Assembly: GCA_007115705.1 (NCBI GenBank)
Contig: QXEO01000881.1
Span: forward strand, 62,001 to 126,000
Length of the DNA stretch: 64,000 bases
Origin: Dactylis glomerata
Lineage: Eukaryota; Streptophyta; Magnoliopsida; Poales; Poaceae
Reading direction: 5' to 3'
Below the pieces are notes generated by a model. It was not told the DNA's origin and made no database searches. It saw only the letters and a list, made by a program, of their open reading frames with translations. Positions within the stretch are counted from its first letter, which is position 1. Each line of letters begins with the position of its first letter. The translations under genes were made by a program, and so were the position numbers. Below are positions 35,453 through 48,193 of this stretch, piece by piece.

Positions 35453-35847
35453 ATTCTCTTTATGTAATCTCTTTTCCTAGTTGTCCTTTCTCGTACTATC
35501 TGTAATAAATAGTCGTGTTTGGATTATATGTTGTGCCTACTTTATTAATAGACCATGGGAACAGATCGTCATTCCGAGGTATGCACTTAATATATTATCG
35601 GGTTCCTTTGAACCGTGCGTATTGTTGCCAAATATCGGGTTGCGAACAACCTAATAGTATGTCTCAGATAATCACAAATCTCAATAACTTGTTAATTTTA
35701 TTTTGTACGACTCGAGGGTCTGAGCCCCCGAGTGGGGAGTAAAATACTTGTACATATTGTCGAGTTGACCCAAAGAACCCGACCTGTGGCCTCATGTTCT
35801 GGGTTCAGAGGGTCATAACTCGAAAGTTCTTTGTCGCCTTATGTCGT

Positions 35848-38800
35848 CTATGCATAGAACCGCCGTAGTTGCTCTGCATTCCACGGGTTGCTCTCATCTT
35901 TCCCCGTTTTGTTATCTTGTAGTCGATAAGCTCCTCCTGGTATTGCTTCTGTCACGATATATGGTCCCACCCATGGGGACTCCAATTTTCCATGGCCGTC
36001 TTGCTTGAGTCGTAAAACTAGATCTCCCACCATGAAAGATCGTGGACGAACTTGACTACTATGGTAGTTTTGTAGGTTTTGCTGATATTGAGTGGCTCTG
36101 GCAAGTGCTACATCTCTTGCCTTGTCGAGTGCATCGGCATCATCTTGAAGCGCTTCCGTGGAAGTTGTCTCATCATACGCCGTGATTCTTGGAGCTTCAT
36201 GGGTGATCTCGACTGGAAGCACGGCTTCTGCGCCATGTTCCAGAAAGAAAGGCGTTTCTTGAGTAGCTGTGTTAGGTGTAGTTCGGAGACTCCAGAGTAC
36301 GGAGGAAAGCTCGTCTACCCAAGCATGCTTGGCTTTCTCGAGGGGTGCCAACAGCCTTTTCTTTATCCCATTGCATATTAAGCCGTTGGCTTTTTTGACT
36401 TGCCCATTTGTCTTTGGATGCACTACTGATGCAAATTTCAATTTGATTCCCAAACCTTCACAGTAATTCTTGAACTCATTCGATGTGAAATTTGTCCCAT
36501 TATCTGTGATGATGCTGTGTGGTACTCCGAAGCGAAAGACTATGGACTTGATGAAGTTGATTGCGGGTGTGGAATCTTGGGTTGTTACGGGGGCTGCTTC
36601 TACCCACTTGGTGAATTTGTTGACTGCCACCAACATGTAAACATGCCCTCCTGGCGAAGATTTGTTTAATTTTCCTACCATGTCGAGACCCCATTGCGCG
36701 AAGGGCCAGGATAGTGGTATTGGTTACAATTCTGCTGCTGGTGCGTGTGGTCGAGATGCGAATCGTTGACAAGCCTCGCACTTCCTTATTATATCTTTCG
36801 CGTCTTCAATGGCTGTTAGCCAGTAAAATCCTGCACGGAAAGCTTTAGCTGCAATGGCTCTGCTGCTAGCGTGATGCCCACATACTCCTGCGTGGATGTC
36901 TTTTAAGATTTCTTGTCCTTCTTGAGGGGTGACGCATCGTTGCAATACGCCTATTATACTTTTCTTATATAATTTTCCTTGTAACATGACGAAAGCCTTG
37001 GATCATTGTATTATCCTTTTTGCTTCTACTGTGTCTTCGAGTAGTGCTTTGTTTATCATGTATGCCAGGTATGGCTGCATCCAGGTTTCTTCGATCATCA
37101 TGACTTCTTCTGGTTCTGCTGTGCTTGCTTTTCCAGCCCCCGAGCCTGTTGCTTGGTGCTGGCCTTGTTCCTCTGTAGCCGAAGTTTTGTTGCTCTTTAT
37201 TGATCTCTCTATTATTTCCTCCCAAAAGACTCCTTGCGGTACGGGTAGGCACTGGGACCCGATGTTTGCTAGATTGTCGGCTTCCTCATTACTGGCTCTG
37301 CTGATGTGCGGAACTTTGCATCCATCGAATGTTCCCTCTAGGTAATAGTATAAGTTTCTGTATGCTGTCATATTGTCACTGATGGCGTCGCACTTGTTCA
37401 TCACCTGTTGGACGACGAGATTCGAGTCTCCAAATATTTTTAGTCGAGTTGCTCCGCATGCTTTGGCCATTTTCATTCCATAGAGTAGCGCCTCGTATTC
37501 GGCTTCATTATTAGAAGCTTGGGGAAAACTCATTCTTAACACGTACTTCAATTTGTCGCCTTGTGGTGATATCAGGACCACTCCTGCTCCTGCGCCTTGG
37601 ATTCTCTTTGAACCGTCGAAGTACATTGTCCATACACTCGATAAATCTGGTGGTCCTGTATTTTGTAACTCCAGCCACTATGCTGTGAAGTCTGGTAAGA
37701 CTTGTGATTTGATCGCCTTTCGCTTTTCATACGCGATGTCCAGGGGTGATAATTCAATTCCCCATAAGGAGACACGTCCTGTTGCTGTAGGGTTGTTCAA
37801 TATATTGGATAGCGGTGCTTCGTTAACCACTATAATTGGGTGTACCGCGAAATACTGCCATAGCTTTCGTGCTGTTGTGAATACACTATATGCGAGCTTC
37901 TGGTAGTGCGGGTACCTCTGTTTTGTTGGAGATAGTACTTCACTGACAAAATATACTGGCCTCTGGACGCCGTGAGCTTTTCCCTCTTTGCTTCTTTCCA
38001 CTACCAAGACTGTACTCGCCACCTGGTGTGTTGCTGCGATGTACAGTAGCAGTGGCTCTTTTTCGTTTGGTGCGACCAACACTGGAGGTGTGGAGAGCAC
38101 TTTTTAAATTGTGCGAAAGCTACGTCTGCCTCTTCTATCCACTCGAATTTGTCGTCCGATTTTTTCATGAGTGCGTAGAAAGGGAGTGCCTTTTCTCCCA
38201 ATCGAGCAACAAATCGACTTAGTGCCACGATGCGTCTTGCCAGCTTTTGTACGTCGTGCAGTTTCATTGGTTTCCCCATTGTTAGGATTGCTTGGATCTT
38301 TTCTGGGTTTGCTTCTATTCCCTTGCTGATACCAGGAACCCCAGGAGTTGTCCTGCTGATACGCCGAAAGAATATTTTGTCGGGTTAAGCTTGAGCTTGT
38401 ACCTATTCAGATTGTCAAAAGTTTCTGCCAGGTCGCTGATTACAGACCCTTCTTTCCTTGTGGTGATGACCACGTCGTCGATGTAGACTTGGATGTTGCG
38501 TCCTATTTGGCTTCCAAGGCAATTTTGCATCATCCGCTGGTAGGTTGCTCCTGCATTTTTTAGGCCGAAGGGCATGACTTGATAATAGAACACGCCGTAT
38601 GGTGTGATGAAAGCTGTCTTTTCCTCATCTTCTTTCTTCAGTTTGATCTGGTTGTAACCAGAATATGCATCTAGGAAGGAAAGCCTTGCGCACCCCGCTG
38701 TTGAGTCAATTATCTGATCAATGCGAGGTAGAGGGAAGGGATCCTTTGGACAGTGCTTATTGAGAGATGTGTAGTCGACGCACACTCTTTGTGCGTCTGT

Positions 38801-39703
38801 GTTTTTCTTGGGTACAATGACTGGGTTGGATACCTAGGTTGATGACTTGATTTCTCGGATGAATCCAGCGTTTTCTAGCCTGTGTAGCTCGGATGCTATT
38901 GCTTTCCTTTTGGGTTCGTCAAATCGTCGTAGTGGTTGCTTGACTGGCTTTGCTTTAGGATCCACATTTAGTGCGTGCTCGACGAGTTCCCTAGGAACCC
39001 CTGGCATGTCTGAAGGACACCAGGCGAAGATTTCCCAGCGCTCATAGAGGAACTCGATGAGCGCGCTTTCCTATGCGGGATCCAGGTTTACTGCTATAGA
39101 GGTGGTCTTGTTCGGGTCCGTGGGGTGGACCTAGATTTTCTTCGAATCTTGAGTTGCATCGAAAACCTGATCTGGCAGGGATTGTCCGACGTCGGGTAGC
39201 ACATTGTGGTCAGTTTCGCCTTTCAGTCTTGCGTACTCTGCTGTCATGCCGAAAGTTTGTGCCAGCCTATTGAATTCTTTGTCACAAGTGTTGGATACTT
39301 CAAAGCTGCCTTGTACCGTGATCTCTCCTTTGGGTCCTGGGATTTTGAGCGTGAGGTATGCGTAGTGAGGTACTGCCATGAACTTTGCAAATACTGGGCG
39401 CCCCAGGATTGCATGATACTGTGAAGGCCAGTCCATGACTTCAAACTCCAGCTTCTCTCTGCGATAATTGTTGTTGTTGCCGAAGCAAACGTCGAGTTCT
39501 ATTTTTCTGAGAGGGTAATTTGCGCCTCCTGGTACTATTCCATGGAAAGAACAATCTGTTGGCTTTAAACTTTCCAGTGAGATGCACATTGCCTTCAGAG
39601 TTCTTGCGTATATTAGGTTTATGTCACTTCCTGCATCCATGAATACTCTCCTGATATCGTATCCTCCTATTTGCGCCTTTAGCACCATTGGTGAGTTGCC
39701 GGG
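35848..39703 (-). pseudogene. element C pol: protease, RT, two RNase H, integrase, broken
   Basis: Minus strand in order. Protease 39688-39131 (MDAGSDINLIY). RT 38990-38290 with YIDDVV intact. Gypsy RNase H about 38060-37760. A second RNase H, 37626-37330 (YFDGSKRIQGAGAG, then NNEAEYEALL), is the extra domain of Tat elements. Integrase 36987-35848: zinc domain (HHASS ... CEAC), Asp in TDNGTNF, and K where the third acidic residue (GQVE in relatives) should be. Lesions include TAG codons near 39131, 39072 and 38836, one-base losses near 38330 and 38103, TAG near 37680, TGA near 37005 and TAA near 36725. Most stops fit C-to-T changes. Confidence 0.88.
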
Positions 39704-41574
39704 GAGGTAAGATTTGGGGATGTTGCTGTCCTGAAACAGTTTTCGGTGCTATACCATAAATATTCGTGAAAATTATCTCTATTTCTTTTGGACCTGCGAT
39801 TTCTTGTGCATATGCCCCAGGTTATATCCAAACTTTCATTAGTTGAACACTTTTTGATTTGAGCAACAGAAAACCCTCTAAAAATTCGACCTTTGTCAGC
39901 TGTTCTGTTTTGACAGATTTCTGCCAATATTTGTGTTTGCCGCTCGATCGCTTTCTTTTTGAGTTATTTTGATCACGGAACTTTTGGGGAAGTTGCTACA
40001 GTAGTATATACTTTATATGTGGTGGTTTTGAGTTAAAACCTGAAGCAAAAAGGGGTTGATTCATTATTATGTTTACACTAATATTGCTAATAGAATTGTG
40101 TTTAGTTTTGTATGAAGGAAGTTTTCAAGTGTAGGGATTGGAGAATGATGAGATGAGATGAAGAATGGACAAAAGCTCAAGCTTGGGGATGTCACCCCAA
40201 GAAACATCCAAGAAGTACAAGCATCAAATCTTGGGGATGCCCCCGAGGCACCCCCTTCTTCATCGGCAAGAATCAGGTCACCTTTCAAAACACTATATTT
40301 TTATTGCTTCATACACTATACGTTTTTCTTGGAGCATCAGTTGTTTTTGTTTTCAGTTTTCTTTTGCTTTGTTTGCTGCAATAAATGGTTAGATCACATC
40401 ATGTTTCTTTTGGAGGAGATGAACTCGCTTTTCATTTGCCAAGAACACTCTAGTTTTCACTCTTATCGTTCCACGAGTGTTCTCTTTTTTTGCTACTACA
40501 TTTAGCTTTTGTTTTTCACCTTGATTTTTGTTCAGATCTTGTTTTATCTTTGCATCAAGGTGTATTTGGACCTCTGGTCTATGTTGGTTTTCCTCAAAAG
40601 AGTTTCCTCAAAAAGGTTTGAATGGTGTTGGAAAAGAGAAAAAGTTTTATGCAAAAAAGTGGTACAAAAAGGAGCTTGTTTAGACTGCGGCTTAGACTTT
40701 TGCATGTCATGTTTGATGTCATTTTGATAGTATGCTTAGTGATTTTTGCTGTAGCATGACTTGTCTCAAATGACTGAGATTGCTTAATGAGCCTTTGAAA
40801 AAATCATGCGTTGTTTATATTATTTAGAAGCATTAATTTGGTTTTCTCCTTTGATGCTTTATTTGGGTTGACTTGGCGCATGCTTACACCATGTTGACTA
40901 CAAAAATAAGTCGCCTATAGCCTCTATGATTATTTAGTTTTTGATTTTTGATGCCATCTTATGCTTCTTTTAATGATGTTTTGTCGCTATGCATGATTAT
41001 GGCCGTTATTGCTCTTTTAGTTGGTCGCTCCCAGTCTTTTGCTAGCCCTCATTTTGTACTGAGTATGAGCTCTACACGTGCATCCAACTCCCAAAAACTA
41101 AGTTTGCCGTTGTGTCCACGATAAATTCCTATGCATGGTATTTCAAAGCCATTCCAAGTAAATTTTCATGTGCTACCTTTCAAAAAACCTTCAAAATACT
41201 TCTCATTTTGTGACACTGTTTTCAGCTCATGGGGACGTAGTGGTCGGATTTGCTATCTTCCATATTGTCTCATTCCAAAAAGAAAAAAAAAAGAAAAAAA
41301 AAGGCACTCCTCCATGGTATGTGAATGTTGGTGGGCAGCCGATGGAATCGGTTAGCCATGGTTTGAGAAAGGAAAAAAGTTGGGGAGGAGTGCCAAGCTT
41401 TATAAAAGAGCACAAAAGTGCCAATCTCTCTCTCAAAAACTTGTTTCATTTTTGTATGGAAGATAGTAAGAACCCCATTGCCAGTCGTTGACAAAGACAA
41501 CCACCTCTCAAAACCAATTTTTATCTCTCTGTTTTACAAATGAAAAGCTCTAGCACATGTTTAATCACTGCTTC
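39704..41574 (+). other. element F interior, non-coding
   Basis: Matches B1 26629 onwards to about 41110, then element A 22560-23090. Ends in GCTTC (41570-41574), the D target. No coding signal. Confidence 0.7.
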
Positions 41575-41911
41575 TGACAAGTGTATAGATAATAGAGCCC
41601 GTTAGTTGAGTACCCCTGAGGCCCGTTAAGCTAGGGCCCAATTGTAATGATAGTCGAATACGAGTTCTTACCGTATGTCGATATTTGTAATCTGTATCGG
41701 ACCCTACCCGATCCTCAAGAGCTGGCCACCCATATATAGGGGCCAGGAGGGGACGGTGTAGGGCAGATTGAAAGCAAGCCAGGTTGAACACCCAAGTTTA
41801 CTTTCGATATACACTTATTTTGACTAACCTTTACCTTCGAGTTCATCCGACGCCCTATTCCCCCGATCCTAAGTCCTTCATCTAGGACATTTGTCGAGTT
41901 AACCCTCGTCA
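41575..41911 (+). repeat. element D 5' LTR
   Basis: 337 bp, TGACAAGTG to CCTCGTCA, with a TATATA run near 41731. Confidence 0.92.
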
Positions 41912-41913
41912 AT

Positions 41914-41930
41914 TGGCGCCGACCGTGGGG
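41914..41930 (+). promoter_or_regulatory. element D primer binding site
   Basis: TGGCGCCGACCGTGGGG, two bases after the LTR, identical to that of element C. Confidence 0.8.
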
Positions 41931-41947
41931 ATCTGGGCGTTGGAATC

Positions 41948-42848
41948 ATGAATTCGACGGCTTTTTTGCTTTTAGCCAATAGCAGTTCAGCACTCGACGA
42001 AAGTCAAGAGATGAAGTTAACAATTGGAAGTTTAAGCATCTTCGTCGGGCCATCGGGTTCATCCCGCCTCTCGGATTCGATGAAACCAGATCTGTTGGCG
42101 AGCAAGCCCGAGACAGAGGTAATGTTGGAATCATCAGAAGGCTCTTCCAGCGAGGTAAACTCGCCGGTCAGCTTGGAAAAAGCACCAATCGCAGAAAGCG
42201 ACAAAATTCGGGAAAATTTCGACTCAGAAGAAAGGGTATGTCAAACATACAACAACGCAAGGGACTTCGCCGTTGGAAGCAGTGGCGTCTCCAAAGTGCA
42301 TCAACTATGCGTCATTATCACCGAGGCATAAGAAGAGAACAATAACAAAGGAAGTAAAAAGATCGACAGGCAAGTCGACAAAATAAAAGAACACAACAAA
42401 AAGGATAAGGAGAAAGTCCACGTTTCGGCTGGCGAATGGAGAATGATCAAGTCAGCTATCAATCATGGTACAGAAGTACCCGAAGGATTGAGAAGAGAAG
42501 TTCTAATGGGATATCAGTATGCATTATACCAACATAGGAAGAAACTAAGGGAGGAAAGAGACAGGGTCCTTCAAAACAATAACAGTATATCAAGGGAGGA
42601 ATACTGGGATGACTATAGTGAGGATTCCGAGTACAGCAGAGAAAGGCGCGGAGACCCAAAACACAATAAGGGGGAAACAACACGCAGCAGAGAAGAAAGG
42701 TACTCGAGGAGCCCTACCCCACAGCTAGAAGAGGAGAAAGATGACTTCATGCAAGAAACGCCAGAAGCAGCGTTGATAGCAGCACAGGCGTATTTACTAA
42801 CCACAAGGCCAGAACCCGGGGATCCGCGAGAAGATATGCACCGAGCCG
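41948..42848 (+). pseudogene. element D gag, part before B2
   Basis: ATG 41948 opens 127 codons to TAA 42329-42331. The frame then continues through a Lys/Glu-rich stretch and an Arg/Ser/Glu-rich, likely disordered region (42443-42848) up to the B2 insertion at 42849. Confidence 0.8.
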
Positions 42849-44477
42849 TGATCCCTTTGATGGCGCCTAGAAAATTAGCTGATGGCGTGTGGTTGACGTG
42901 GGAGCAAACTATCCTTGTGCGTGGTGGATAACCAGCCCGTTGGGAACCCCAAGAGGAAGGTATGATGAGTATAGCAGCTAGTTTTCCCTCAGTTAAGAAA
43001 CCAAGGTTTAATATTGGTCAGGAGAGGAGAGACAATGACGACTGAAGGTGATGCGGAACCTGCACACACACAAACAAATACTTTGTCCCCAACTTGCGAT
43101 GAGGTTGTCAATCTCACCGGTTTGCTTGAAACAAAGGTTATGAGTGTATCGAGTGGAAAACAATATAGTATGCGAGTAAAGTAAACAGTGCGAGTAAAGT
43201 AAACAGGTGATAGCAATATGATGGAAATAGGACCGGGGTCCAAAGTTCACTAGTGGTGTCTCTCCATAGATAAAATAACACATGCTGGGTAAACAAATTA
43301 CAGTTGGGCAATTGATAGAATAAAGATAAACGTGATATGTCAAGAAGATCACTATGAGATTTACTCTGGGCATTACAACAAAATACATAGACCGCCATCC
43401 AACTGCATCTATGACTAATAATCCACTCCCGGGGATATCAATCCGAACACCCTAGAAGTATTAAGTTGCGAACAACAGATAATTGCATTAAGCAAAGTGT
43501 GTAATGCAAACAAAGCATATGCCCTTGAGCATATGAATGTTGTTTTCTCCATAGTAGCAATAGCACATCTACCACCTTAGAGGTTTCTGTCACTCCCCCA
43601 GGTGAAATAGAGGATGAACCCACTATCGAGCATAAATACCCCCTCTTGGAGTCACTAGCAACTACTCGGCCAAGATAGCTACTAACAACGGAGAGCATGC
43701 AAGATCATAAACAACATAGAGATAACAAAAGATAATATTCAGTACAGCAACTTAATCATAAACACCAATATTCATCTGATCCCAACAAACCAAACATGTA
43801 GAATTACATAACGGTGATCTCAATCATGTATGGCAGCTCATGAGATCTAAACATGAAGCACATGGTGGAGAAGACAACCATCTAGCTACTGCTATGGACC
43901 CATAGTCCAAGGTAGACTACTCACTCATCGCTCCGGAGGCAAGCATGGCGATGAAGAAGACCTCTGGTGGCGATTCCCCTCTCCGGCAGGGTGCCGGGAA
44001 GAGCTTATGGACCCTCCCGATCTTCGGGTCGACGGCGGCGGCGGATCGCGATGTGTTCTGGAAAATTGATCAGGTACTTAGGTTTTTTGCGTCGGGGGGT
44101 CTTTATAGGCGAAGGGGCGTCGTCAGAGGGGGAGCCAGGTGCCCTCACGCGGGGCCCGCGTGGCCAGGGGCCTGGCCGCGCCGCCCCTGCGTGTGGGGCC
44201 CTGGTGGCCCCCCTCCGGCTCTCCTTCGGATCTCTGGAAGCTTCCGGGTAAAATAAGACTTCAGGAACTTGTTTCATCCAATTCCGAGAATAATTCTTGT
44301 GTATCACTCTGAAACTCAAAAACAGCAGAAAACAGGGAACTGACACTGTGGCAACTCGTTAATAGGTTAGTTCCGGAAAATGCATAAAAGTGCCACTAAG
44401 TGTAACAAAACAATAGGCAAATGGTGTAAAAACAAGCATGGAGCATCAAAAATAATAGATACGTTGGAGACGTATCA
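42849..44477 (-). repeat. B2 3' LTR
   Basis: Plus strand reads TGATCCCTTT to GAGACGTATCA. Includes the extra terminal segment at 42849-42880. Confidence 0.92.
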
Positions 44478-47414
44478 AGCATCCCCAAGCTTAACTCCCG
44501 CTCGTCCTCGAGTAGGTAAGTGATAACAAAAGAATAATTTTTGAGGTGACATGCACCTACACAATCTTGATCATATATGTAAGCATTGGTGAGCTGGGAT
44601 CATAAGAACTTAAAACATGGGCATGAAGATATAATCATGACAATAAGAACTTAGCAACCATGTTGTAAACATGCAAATGAACACAAACAAAAGATCATGA
44701 AAATGAAACAATGAAAGTCAAACGTGCGTTCAAATCATAAGGAAAAACATACAAATGGTTTTCAGCTTGTCCTTCAAAGAGAGCAAAACATAAATGCATA
44801 GGACACCTTCAAGTTTAAGAGGGCGACTAGATACAAATAATTTAAGAACAAGTGAAACCAACAATATGAATCAATCAATGAACTTTGGGACAATGCATAT
44901 CACACTAAGAATGACAACTATGCTCTCTTAATGGTGCATAAAGAAAGAAGGTGGTGACTCAACATAAAAGTAAAAGAAAGGCCCTTCGCAGAGGGAAGCA
45001 GTGATTGCAAGTTTTATAACCTTCAAAAATTATGGTACTTACCGGCTTTGAGCTCTCATTGCCCCCATCATAAGCATCTTGAATGGTTAAAGTTAATGCG
45101 AGAACAATTATGATGCATATGCTTGACAAATCATAAGTTGAAAACCTCGTGCCCCGTGAATACGAGTACCCAAACCTCATGCTACTTTACTTAGAGTCCC
45201 AAGCAAGGCTCTTGTCATTGTAAGTATATGCATATCATTGAGAACCGCCAATGGGGTACCTCCGTGCCCGATGACATGGAACAAGCCCACACCAAAATGA
45301 TAGGACAAGCAGACAATGAACACCTCGACATCTCTTTTATTTGCCTTTTGTTTAGCTTTTTATTGTGAGATGCGTCGTCGAATGTTCACCATGGGTATGC
45401 TGCAAATTTCCACCATGAATTATGCATGGCTTAGATTGGCGGCCCGGCGTTTCCCTAACACATATATAAACTCCATGATCCCCACAAGATTCCCAATTCA
45501 TTTCACACCGCGGGCATCCATAGACAAAAGATCACGATATCAACTCAAATAAGAAGTGCAATGTTGAAAGCTTGCCCCATGACAGCATGGATGGGCTAGA
45601 ATCCAACTTACAACTTGCAAGCATAACAACTCAACATAAGAGACCACAATGTCAAATTTTTAAGAACATGAAAAAGTAAAGTGTGCCTTCTGGTTCGTGA
45701 GAGCTTTACTAGCCGAATTTCGCATAACACTGGTAAGAGTTTAATTTGAAGAGAAAATAAAAGCAAGTCAAATTTACTTGGAATAGCAAATTGCTAGTAG
45801 GTATGTATGGTGGACACTTTAGAAAACTTTGGCTTTTAGGAGTTGGATGCACGAGTAGAGCTCATACTCAGTACAAGGCGAGGGCTAGCAAAAGACTGGG
45901 AGCGACCAACTAAGAGAGCAATAATGGCCATAATCATGCAAAGCGACAAAGTGACATTAAAAGAAGCATAAGATGGCATCAAAAGTCAAAAACTAAATGA
46001 TCCTGATGGCTATTGGCGACTTTGTAAGAGTCTAACATGTGTGAGCATGCGCCAAGTCAACCCAAATAAAGCATCAAGGAGAAAACCAAAATAATGCTTC
46101 CATACAATAAAAAACAACGCATAATTTTTTCAAAGGCTCATTAAGCAATCTCAGTTATTTGAGACAAGTCATGCTACAGCAAAACCACTAACATACTATC
46201 AAAAAGACATCAAGCATGACATGAAAAAGCCTAAGCTGCAGTCTACACAAGCTCCTTCTTGTACCACTATTTTGCACAAAGCTTTTTCTCTTTTCCAACA
46301 CCATTTGAAATTTTTATAAACACCTCTTTTGATGAAAACCAATGAATATCAGAGGCAAAAATACACCTTGATGAAAAGATATGACAAGTTCTGAACGCAA
46401 ATCAAGGCGAAAACGAAAACCAAAAGCAGTAGCAGAAAAAAGAAGAACACTCGATTTTTAATAAGAGTGAAAACTAGAGCATTCTTGGCAAATGAAAACG
46501 AGTACATCTCCTCCAAAAGAAATTTGTTGGGGTCCAACCATTTATTGCAGCAAATAAACAAACTAAACCAACTAAGAAAACTAAAACAACTGACGCTCCA
46601 AGAAAAACACATAGTGCATGAAGCAATAAAAATATAGTGTTTTGAAAGGTGACCTGATTTTTGCCGATGAAGAAGGGTTGCCTCGGGGGCTTCCCCAAGC
46701 TTTGACGCTTGTACTTCTTGGATATTTCTTGGGGTGATGCATGGGCATCCCCAAGCTTGAGCTTTTGTCCATTCTTCAACTCATCTCATCATTCTCCAAT
46801 CCCTACACTTGAAAACTTCCTTCATACAAAACTAAACACAATTCTATTAGCAACATTAGTGCAAGCATAACATATAATCAATCCTCTATTTGCTTCAGGT
46901 TTCAACACAAAACCACCACATATATAGTAAACACTACTGTAGCAACCTCCCCAAAAGTTCCGTGATCAAAAGAACTCAAAAGAAAACGATAAAGTGGCAA
47001 ACGCAAATATTGGCAGAAATCTGTCAAAACTGAACAGCTGACAAAGGTCGAATTATTGAGGGATTTTCTGTTGCTCAAATCAAAAAGTGTTCAACTAACA
47101 AAAGTTTGGATATAACCTGGGGCATATGCACAAGAAATCGCAGGTCCAAAAGATAAACAGTGAATTTTCAAGAATATTTACGGTGCAGCACCAGAAACAG
47201 TTTCAGGACAGCAACATCCCCAAATCTTTACCTCACTCAAATTAGAGGCTTCTCTTGGCACAAAAACGAAATAAACAAGATAAAAAGCGGTCATTACAGT
47301 AGTAATGACTTCCAAGACTCAAATAAAAGAAAAAGTACTGAAAAGAAAACATTGGGTTATCTCCCAAGAGTGCTTTTCTTTAACGCCTTTGAGCTAGGCG
47401 CAGAAAATTGCGAA
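44478..47414 (-). other. B2 internal non-coding region
   Basis: Mirror of B1 26452-29387. No supported gene. Confidence 0.6.
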
Positions 47415-48005
47415 TCAAGTAATATCAGGAGAAGCATTAAGATCAACAGCAGAGATCTTTTCAACAATGAAGGAAAATATGTTCAACTGAGTTTTTGAAA
47501 ATCCTTTATGATCGCGCTTTGGCACACTACTTTCATCGAAAGGATTTTCAGGGCAAATCCAACTGGAATTCTTTTCCCAAGCATCATGAATTCCTATAAG
47601 TTCATAAGGTATTGGTACTTTAAAATCATCGGGCGTACCAACAACCGCTACAGGTGAGCCAAGCTTATTAAACTTCTTAAAAACTTTCCTAGCCTCACTT
47701 GCAACATCTTTAAATTCTAAGCGCAGAGTTTCCAAGATAAAAGCTTTCTTTTCGGGATCCTCAATTTTATGAAGCTTAAGGAATATATATTGCATAAAAG
47801 GATTAAGACTAGCAAACCTAGTTTCCAACATGTCAATTAAATAAATAGAAGCAACTTCAATACTAGGAGCAAGCTCAACCCAAGACTTTTCCTCAACTTC
47901 CTCATGCATACTAATGTGATTAAAGAACTCCTCAATGTTACTTTTGCCAATAATCGAACCACTACCTACTGAGAGGTCCTCCAGAACGTACTTAGGGATC
48001 AACAT
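47415..48005 (-). CDS. B-family single ORF, unknown function (B2 copy)
   Basis: 196 codons, start 48005, intact. Homologous to the B1 ORF over the whole length, with about 13 replacements and one codon lost near the C-terminus. It keeps the same start, the aromatic/proline-rich centre (SSWICPENPFDESSV) and the hydrophobic end. No known domain. Same place after the primer site as in B1. Confidence 0.7.
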   Translation of the reverse strand: MLIPKYVLEDLSVGSGSIIGKSNIEEFFNHISMHEEVEEKSWVELAPSIEVASIYLIDMLETRFASLNPFMQYIFLKLHKIEDPEKKAFILETLRLEFKDVASEARKVFKKFNKLGSPVAVVGTPDDFKVPIPYELIGIHDAWEKNSSWICPENPFDESSVPKRDHKGFSKTQLNIFSFIVEKISAVDLNASPDIT

Positions 48006-48165
48006 GATAAACTAAAGTAAAGAAATAACAACTACCAAGGATTCTAATTTTTTTTTGGGTTTTTGATAAAAAGCAATGCAGGTAAAATAAATAAAGTAAA
48101 GCAAAACAATAACAAAGTAAAGGATGTGTGTGCGAAAAACTCCCCTCACAGAAGTCTTCTCTTCC

Positions 48166-48183
48166 TCCCTGGCAACGGCACCA
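48166..48183 (-). promoter_or_regulatory. B2 primer binding site
   Basis: Minus strand TGGTGCCGTTGCCAGGGA, two mismatches to the B1 site, 10 bases from the LTR. Confidence 0.75.
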
Positions 48184-48193
48184 GAAAATTAGC

